The notes beneath the pieces were generated by a model, which saw only the letters and a list, made by a program, of their open reading frames with translations, ran no database searches and had not been told where the DNA came from. 64,000 nucleotides of DNA from assembly GCA_963777855.1 (NCBI GenBank), contig CAVZRW010000008.1:310001-374000 (forward strand), read 5' to 3'. Position 1 is the first letter of the stretch, and each line of letters opens with the position of its first letter. The translations under genes and the position numbers were made by a program. The DNA comes from Prado023 sp963777855 (GTDB lineage Bacteria > Actinomycetota > Actinomycetes > S36-B12 > CAIYMF01). Positions 59,699-64,000 of this stretch are shown here, piece by piece.

Positions 59699-59793
59699 GG
59701 GTCCACGCTAGGGCTGCGCCGGCCGCGTGGCCATCCGGGGGCCCGTTCGGAGGCGGCTTGGCAGGGGTGGACCCGGCGGGGGAGGATCGCCGG

Positions 59794-60612
59794 GTGGCAC
59801 CGGACATCGAGTGGCCGTGGTCGGCGACGGAGGTCGTGGTCGGCCCTGGCCTGCCTGGACTCGTGGTCGGAGCAGGGCCGCCCGTGGTGTACCTGCCGGG
59901 CTTGAGCTTCACGCACCGAGCCCCCCGCGGGTGGACCCGGTGGGTCGAGATCAGCTCCGTGCGACCCCTGGCCCGGGCGCTCGAGGTGCACTGGATCGGG
60001 CGGCGCCCGGGCATCGAGGAGGGGACCACGATCGCTGACCTCGCCGCTGACACCGCGGCGGCGATCCGCGCCGAGTTCGGCCGACCGATGCCCGTGATCG
60101 GGTTCTCCACCGGCGGGTTCCTCGCCCTGCAGCTGGCGGTGGACCACCCCGACGTCGTCGACCGACTGGTGCTGGTGGGCGCGGCGCACCGGCTCACCGA
60201 TGTCGGCCTCGCCTCGGACGGGGCCTGGGCCGACGCCCTCGAGGCCGGGGATGTGGCGCAGGCCTGGCGCCACCTGTCCGACGACGTGGTGGACCAGGAG
60301 CCGGCCCGGTCGCTGGTCGCCGGGGCCCTGGGCCTGGTCGGGCCCCTGGTCACACCCGCCGAGGTCAGCGACGGCATCCGCACAGCGCGCGCCGAGCTGG
60401 GCTTCGACCTGCTCGACGACCTGGGCCGGATCACGGCGCCCACGCTGCTGGTCGTCGGGGAGCGGGACCCCAACGCTTCGGTGGACCTGGTCGGCGAGAC
60501 CCGCGCCTGGATCCCGGGCGCCGAGATGGTCGTCCTACCCGGCGTCGGGCACCTCGGCAGCCTGGGCGACCGACGGGCCGTCCAGGCCATCTGTGGATTC
60601 CTCAGGGTCTGA
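59794..60612 (+). CDS. Alpha/beta hydrolase
   Basis: 272-residue alpha/beta-fold hydrolase. The nucleophile elbow is G-F-S-T-G-G (VIGFSTGGFLALQLAVDHPDVVDRLVLVGAAHRL), the acid in LLVVGERDPNAS, and the His in VLPGVGHLGSLGD; the N-terminal segment VVYLPGLSFTHRAPRG holds the oxyanion loop. Substrate unknown. GTG 59794 is chosen because GGGGGAGG lies at 59778-59785; the frame is open back to 59758. Overlaps the end of the AI-2E-type gene tail to tail by 78 bases. Confidence 0.82.
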   Translation: MAPDIEWPWSATEVVVGPGLPGLVVGAGPPVVYLPGLSFTHRAPRGWTRWVEISSVRPLARALEVHWIGRRPGIEEGTTIADLAADTAAAIRAEFGRPMPVIGFSTGGFLALQLAVDHPDVVDRLVLVGAAHRLTDVGLASDGAWADALEAGDVAQAWRHLSDDVVDQEPARSLVAGALGLVGPLVTPAEVSDGIRTARAELGFDLLDDLGRITAPTLLVVGERDPNASVDLVGETRAWIPGAEMVVLPGVGHLGSLGDRRAVQAICGFLRV

Positions 60613-61725
60613 GCCGACGGGGGTGGGCGTCGGGCCGGACTCCGGGGTGGGGCGCTCGCCCCGGTTCACCTGGGCCACGTAGCGCACCAGCACGTTGACC
60701 ACGGCGACGATCGGCACGGCGATCACGGCGCCCACCAGGCCGGCGATCGTGGACCCCGCAGCCACGGCCAGCACCACGGCCAGCGGGTGCAGGGCCACCA
60801 GCTTGCCCTGGATCACGGGTTGCAGGACGTGGCCCTCGAGCTGCTGGACGGCGATGACGATGACCAGGACCAGCAGCGCGGTGGTCAGGCCCTGCGTCGC
60901 CAGGGCGATGAGGACCGCCACGAACCCCGAGAGCAGGGCACCGACGATGGGGATGAACGAGAGGAAGAACACGAGCACGGCGATCGTGCCGGCCAGGGGG
61001 ACCCCGAGCAGCCAGACGCCCACGCCGATCCCGATGGCGTCGATCCCGGCGATCATCACCGTCCCGCGGGCGTAGCCCGACAGGGTCGACCAGGACAACC
61101 GGCCCGCCTCGTCCACGTGGGCGCGGGCGCTGCGCGGGAACAGCGAGGTCACCCAGGCCCAGATCCGGGGCCCGTCGTGGACGAAGAAGATGGTGGCGAA
61201 CAGCGCGATGCCCGCGCCGCTGACCACCTCGAGGGCGGTCACGGCAGCCCCGTAGACCGAGGACGCGAGCCCTCCCCCGCTGCCGCCCTCCCCGCTGCCC
61301 TGGAACTGGCTGGCCAGCCAGCTGCTCAGCTGGTCCAGGCTCAGGCCGAGGCTCCCCTCGACCCAGGCCTTGACCTCCGCGAAGCCGTCGGTCACGGCCG
61401 TGGTCAGGGCGTCGAACTGGCCGACGATGGAGCGCCCAGCCAGGTAGAGGATGCCGACGAGGATGGCCACCGCGGCCAGCAGGACCCCGGCGGTGGCCAG
61501 GACCCGGGGGGCGCCGGCCCGCACGAGGCGGGCCGCGGCCGGCTGGATCAGCGCGGTGACCAGCAGTGCCACGAACAGCGCCACGAACAGCATCTGCAGC
61601 CGGGCGATGAGGGCCACGGTGGCGGCCGCCAGCAGCAGCACGACCAGGATCCGCCACGACCAGCCGGCCACCGTGCGCAGGCCGTCGGGCACGTTCTCGC
61701 GGGGGCGGGGCAGCGAGGAGTCCAT
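60535..61725 (-). CDS. AI-2E family transporter (UPF0118)
   Basis: Integral membrane protein of the AI-2 exporter (TqsA/PerM) family, 396 residues with about eight helices. Recognised by the N-terminal double helix (SWRILVVLLLAAATVALIARLQMLFVALFVALLVTALIQPA, in pieces), the amphipathic loop region with GLSLDQLSSWLASQFQG, and the conserved C-terminal GALLSGFVAVLIALATQGL and VQQLEGHVLQPVIQGKLVALHPLAVVL. Substrate unproven; some relatives act as Na+/H+ antiporters. ATG 61725. The C-terminal 26 residues read antisense of the hydrolase end, so the stop could be displaced by a base error. Confidence 0.87.
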   Translation of the reverse strand: MDSSLPRPRENVPDGLRTVAGWSWRILVVLLLAAATVALIARLQMLFVALFVALLVTALIQPAAARLVRAGAPRVLATAGVLLAAVAILVGILYLAGRSIVGQFDALTTAVTDGFAEVKAWVEGSLGLSLDQLSSWLASQFQGSGEGGSGGGLASSVYGAAVTALEVVSGAGIALFATIFFVHDGPRIWAWVTSLFPRSARAHVDEAGRLSWSTLSGYARGTVMIAGIDAIGIGVGVWLLGVPLAGTIAVLVFFLSFIPIVGALLSGFVAVLIALATQGLTTALLVLVIVIAVQQLEGHVLQPVIQGKLVALHPLAVVLAVAAGSTIAGLVGAVIAVPIVAVVNVLVRYVAQVNRGERPTPESGPTPTPVGSDPEESTDGLDGPSVAQAAEVPDAG

Positions 61726-61769
61726 GGGCGCATCCTGCCCCACCGGCCCGCCGTGGGGCCCGTGCTCAG

Positions 61770-62654
61770 CTATGACGTTCCCTCGGGGAGCCCGTCCTGC
61801 CCCGCCTGCAGGATCTCCTCCTGTTCGTCCTCCGGGATCTCGCCGAGGCGGGCCAGCGCCACCGAGCCCGCGATCGCCACCACGAGCCCGACCCCGGCCA
61901 CCACCTCGTAGCCCGGCCGGATCCGGTCGCCGAGGAAGGCCAGCCCGATGGCCGAGGGGATCACCGTCTCGGCCACCACCATCGCGGCGGTGGCCTGGGT
62001 CACCCCGCCGCGCTGCAGGGCGGTGGCCAGGGCCAGCAGGGACACCCCGCCGGCCGCGGCGATCCCGTAGGCCGAGGGGTCGGTGAGCAGCCCGGTGACG
62101 GTGATCGGGCTCTCGAGGGTGCGGGTGGCGATGCCGACCAGTCCGAACCCGAAGCCGGCCAGCGCCCCGAGCAGGGTCACCCCGAGGCGGCCGGGCACCT
62201 TGGCCGCGAGGAAGGTCAGCAGCAGCAGCCCGATCCCGATGCCCAGGGGCAGCCACTTCTGCCAGGTCTCCAGCGCGACGGCCTCGCCCTCGCCGGCGGA
62301 GAGACCCAGCGCGACGAGCCCCGCCACGACGGCCGCCACCCCGAACCACTCACCCCGGGATAGGGGGATCTTGAGCCAGGTGGCCGCAGCCACGGCCGTC
62401 ACCGCGAGGGCCCCGGCGGTGAAGGCCTCGACGACGAACAGGGGCAGCGTCTGCAGCGCGACCACCGTCAGCAGGAACCCGAGTCCGTCGAGGGCCAGGC
62501 CGACCAGGTAGGGCACTGAGCGCAGCAGCCGCACCATCAGCCCCGGGTCCAAGCCCGCCCTGGCTGCCGTGCTTCGCGCGCCCACTGACTGCAGGACGGT
62601 CGCCAGGCCGTAGCTGAGCGCGATTCCCGCGGCGGCGAGCAGGGCCAGGGTCAT
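61770..62654 (-). CDS. DMT/EamA-like transporter
   Basis: Membrane protein of 294 residues with about nine or ten helices in two repeats, resembling the actinobacterial multidrug DMT/NIPA-like transporters: ALLAAAGIALSYGLATVLQSVGARS at the start, YLVGLALDGLGFLLTVVALQTLPLFVVEAF, then a second half with ATALQRGGVTQATAAMVVAETVIPSAIGLAFLGDRI. A short acidic tail (GEIPEDEQEEILQ) ends it. Substrate unknown (magnesium for NIPA-type, drugs for EamA-type). It is 44 bases upstream of the AI-2E-type gene, and 25 bases downstream of the Vps62-like gene. Confidence 0.78.
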   Translation of the reverse strand: MTLALLAAAGIALSYGLATVLQSVGARSTAARAGLDPGLMVRLLRSVPYLVGLALDGLGFLLTVVALQTLPLFVVEAFTAGALAVTAVAAATWLKIPLSRGEWFGVAAVVAGLVALGLSAGEGEAVALETWQKWLPLGIGIGLLLLTFLAAKVPGRLGVTLLGALAGFGFGLVGIATRTLESPITVTGLLTDPSAYGIAAAGGVSLLALATALQRGGVTQATAAMVVAETVIPSAIGLAFLGDRIRPGYEVVAGVGLVVAIAGSVALARLGEIPEDEQEEILQAGQDGLPEGTS

Positions 62655-62679
62655 GGGGTCCTCCGGGAGTGGGTGGGGA

Positions 62680-64000
62680 TCAGCGCCGCAGGGCGTCGCG
62701 GAGGTTGACCACGAGCAGCAGCAGGGCTGCCGCGATCAGTCCCCACCCAAGGACCAGCCGCCAGTCGACCACGAAGTAGTAGAGGGCGGTGAGCACGGCC
62801 AGGACACCGATCAGCCGTCCCATCACGCGCAGGAACTGACCGCGCACCAGGCCCTCGATGGACAGCAGCAGCACCAGCCACGCACCAGCCGACACGGTCC
62901 AGGAGACGCCCACCCTGGGCAGGATGATGGCGGCCACGGCGAACAGCAGCACGGGTGTGCTGATGACCGCCCAGCCGGCCAGGACGCGGCTGCGCAGTCC
63001 GCCGACCCGGGCCAGCGGCGTGCGCCTGTGCCGCAGGTGGGCATGCGGGGGCCGCGGGGGGAACGTCTGTGCTGGCTGCGGCCAGGGCCCGACTCCACTC
63101 GTCGCGCAGGCGGGTGTCCTCCATGCGCAGCCCGAGGACGCGCTCCTCCTCCGCGGCCAGGTCGCGTACCTCCGGCGAGGCCGGAGCCAGGCCGGCGGCC
63201 GACATCGCCAGGGCAAGCCGCGCGGTGTCGATCTCGTCGTCGAGCTCGGCCAGGCCGCACCTCGATCTCGGCTGCCCGGCCCACGAGCCGCTCGGCCTCG
63301 ACCTCCGCGTTGGGGGTGACCTTGGCCATCCCCGCCCAGCCGATCGGGTCGGCCCACGACCTGCGCACCGTGCCGTCGCGCTCGTAGCGCGGGCCGGCCG
63401 GCCCGCGCTCGCCACCGAGCCGGTCGCGGGTGTCGTGGCCCCACAGGCCCCGGTAGTCGCGCACCCACCCGGTCGCGTCGTCGATGACGACCGGATGCCA
63501 CGGGTCCCCGCCGGGCCCGCAGACGCGGCCGTCGCCGCGGGCGTAGTCCACGTAGGGGATACCCAGCCCCTCGTCGGTGGCTGCACGCGACCACGGGGTG
63601 AGCAGCCGCGAGATCCAGCGGACCACGCGGACGAACCCACCGAGCGTCGGGGTCGGGACGGTGATCAGGTAGTCGCCGGCCAGGTAGGCACCGGAGTGCG
63701 AGCCGGCCCCGGCGAACACCACGGGGTGCCGGCCCTCGACCAGGCTCAGGTCTGGGTCGTCCCAGCGGCGGCGCAGGTCGTCGCCGGTCTCGTCGTGCGC
63801 GGAGAACACCACCCAGCGGGCCTCGGGCAGGCCCTCGCCGTCCACCGGTCCGGTGCCGTCGAGGTAGATCGTCACCTGCTCCCAGTCGGCCTCGTGCTCG
63901 TTGACCCCGCCGAACGCCCGAGCGCCAGTTGTTGAAGGAGTAGAAGAACCAGTACTGGCACACGATCCACCCGGCGTCACGAAGCACGCGGCCGTGGTAG
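62680..64000 (-). CDS. Vps62-like protein with C-terminal membrane helices (cut by window end, frameshifted)
   Basis: The 5' end lies beyond the window; the visible reading begins YHGRVLRDAGWIVCQYWFFYSFNNWRS then FGGVNEHEADWEQVTIYLDG, close to the Vps62-related domain of fungi, plants and some bacteria. Further signs: HPVVFAGAGSHSGAYLAGDYLI and WHPVVIDDATGWVRDYRGLWGHDT. After a charged helical part (LAELDDEIDTARLALA ... EEERVLGLRMEDTRLRDEWSRAL) come four hydrophobic segments (from RSRVLAGWAVISTPVLLF to WGLIAAALLLLVVNL). Extra bases near 63918, 63258 and 63055 shift frames. Function unknown in bacteria. Confidence 0.7.
   Translation of the reverse strand, partial: YHGRVLRDAGWIVCQYWFFYSFNNWRSGVRRGQRARGRLGAGDDLPRRHRTGGRRGPARGPLGGVLRARRDRRRPAPPLGRPRPEPGRGPAPRGVRRGRLALRCLPGRRLPDHRPDPDARWVRPRGPLDLAAAHPVVACSHRRGAGYPLRGLRPRRRPRLRARRGPVASGRHRRRDRVGARLPGPVGPRHPRPARWRARAGRPALRARRHGAQVVGRPDRLGGDGQGHPQRGGRGRAARGPGSRDRGAAWPSSTTRSTPRGLPWRCRPPAWLRPRRRYATWPRRRSASSGCAWRTPACATSGVGPWPQPAQTFPPRPPHAHLRHRRTPLARVGGLRSRVLAGWAVISTPVLLFAVAAIILPRVGVSWTVSAGAWLVLLLSIEGLVRGQFLRVMGRLIGVLAVLTALYYFVVDWRLVLGWGLIAAALLLLVVNLRDALRR

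Overview
This window is a GC-rich, gene-dense stretch of an actinobacterial chromosome. The marker genes agree: Lsr2, the tiny basic ribosomal protein bS22, the disA/radA pair, ClpC, the dacB - metalloprotease - tilS - hpt - ftsH - folEPBK run, an actinobacterial ArgA and a FadE5-type acyl-CoA dehydrogenase. GTG starts, 1-4 base overlaps between co-directional genes and strong third-position G/C are seen throughout. The genus cannot be fixed by eye. I see no rRNA or tRNA gene, CRISPR array, transposase, integrase or prophage, so this is core chromosome with a few accessory genes.

Layout. 0-10 kb (+): cell-wall carboxypeptidase, DUF2342 metalloprotease, tRNA-Ile lysidine synthetase, purine salvage, FtsH, folate synthesis (folE, folP, folB, folK), DUF3180. 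10.2-11.5 kb (-): an orphan NuoD-like protein and a 30-residue peptide. 11.5-19.7 kb (+): two bPH2 membrane proteins, a DUF6188-like protein, a Rossmann/DUF2520 protein, then panC, nadB, nadC and coaX. The left third is thus largely a cofactor supply block (folate, pantothenate/CoA, NAD). 19.7-29 kb: DUF2252 protein, secreted protein, HAD hydrolase, argA, ppc, a large sulfatase, lsr2. 29-36 kb: clpC, disA and radA (stress and DNA integrity). 36-47 kb: a two-gene unit of unknown function, a TIM-barrel protein, TetR regulator, APP1-type phosphatase, proline dehydrogenase, proC, TrkA/TrkH potassium uptake, AcuC-like deacetylase. 47-53.6 kb: HTH protein, bS22, epimerase, acyltransferase, HAD-IB phosphatase, AMP-ligase, glutaredoxin-like protein, nitrilase. 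53.7-64 kb: rhodanese lipoprotein, GNAT, FadE5-like dehydrogenase with palindromic operators, ClC channel, VanZ-like and AIM24 proteins, alpha/beta hydrolase, AI-2E-type permease, DMT transporter, and a Vps62-like membrane protein cut by the window end.

Most important caveat: many highly conserved genes are broken by single-base insertions or deletions (hpt, ftsH, folK, nuoD-like, second bPH2, DUF2520, panC, nadB, nadC, coaX, ppc, radA, Vps62-like). The reading resumes at once in another frame with conserved motifs intact, so I read these mainly as errors in the submitted sequence, densest at 4-6 kb and 14.7-19.1 kb, and give each gene as one feature across its frames. No clear new system stands out. 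The best leads are regulatory: paired palindromes before the FadE5-like gene, a GCGCAATG repeat cluster before lsr2, a ClgR-like box before clpC, and a long hairpin at 55.0 kb.
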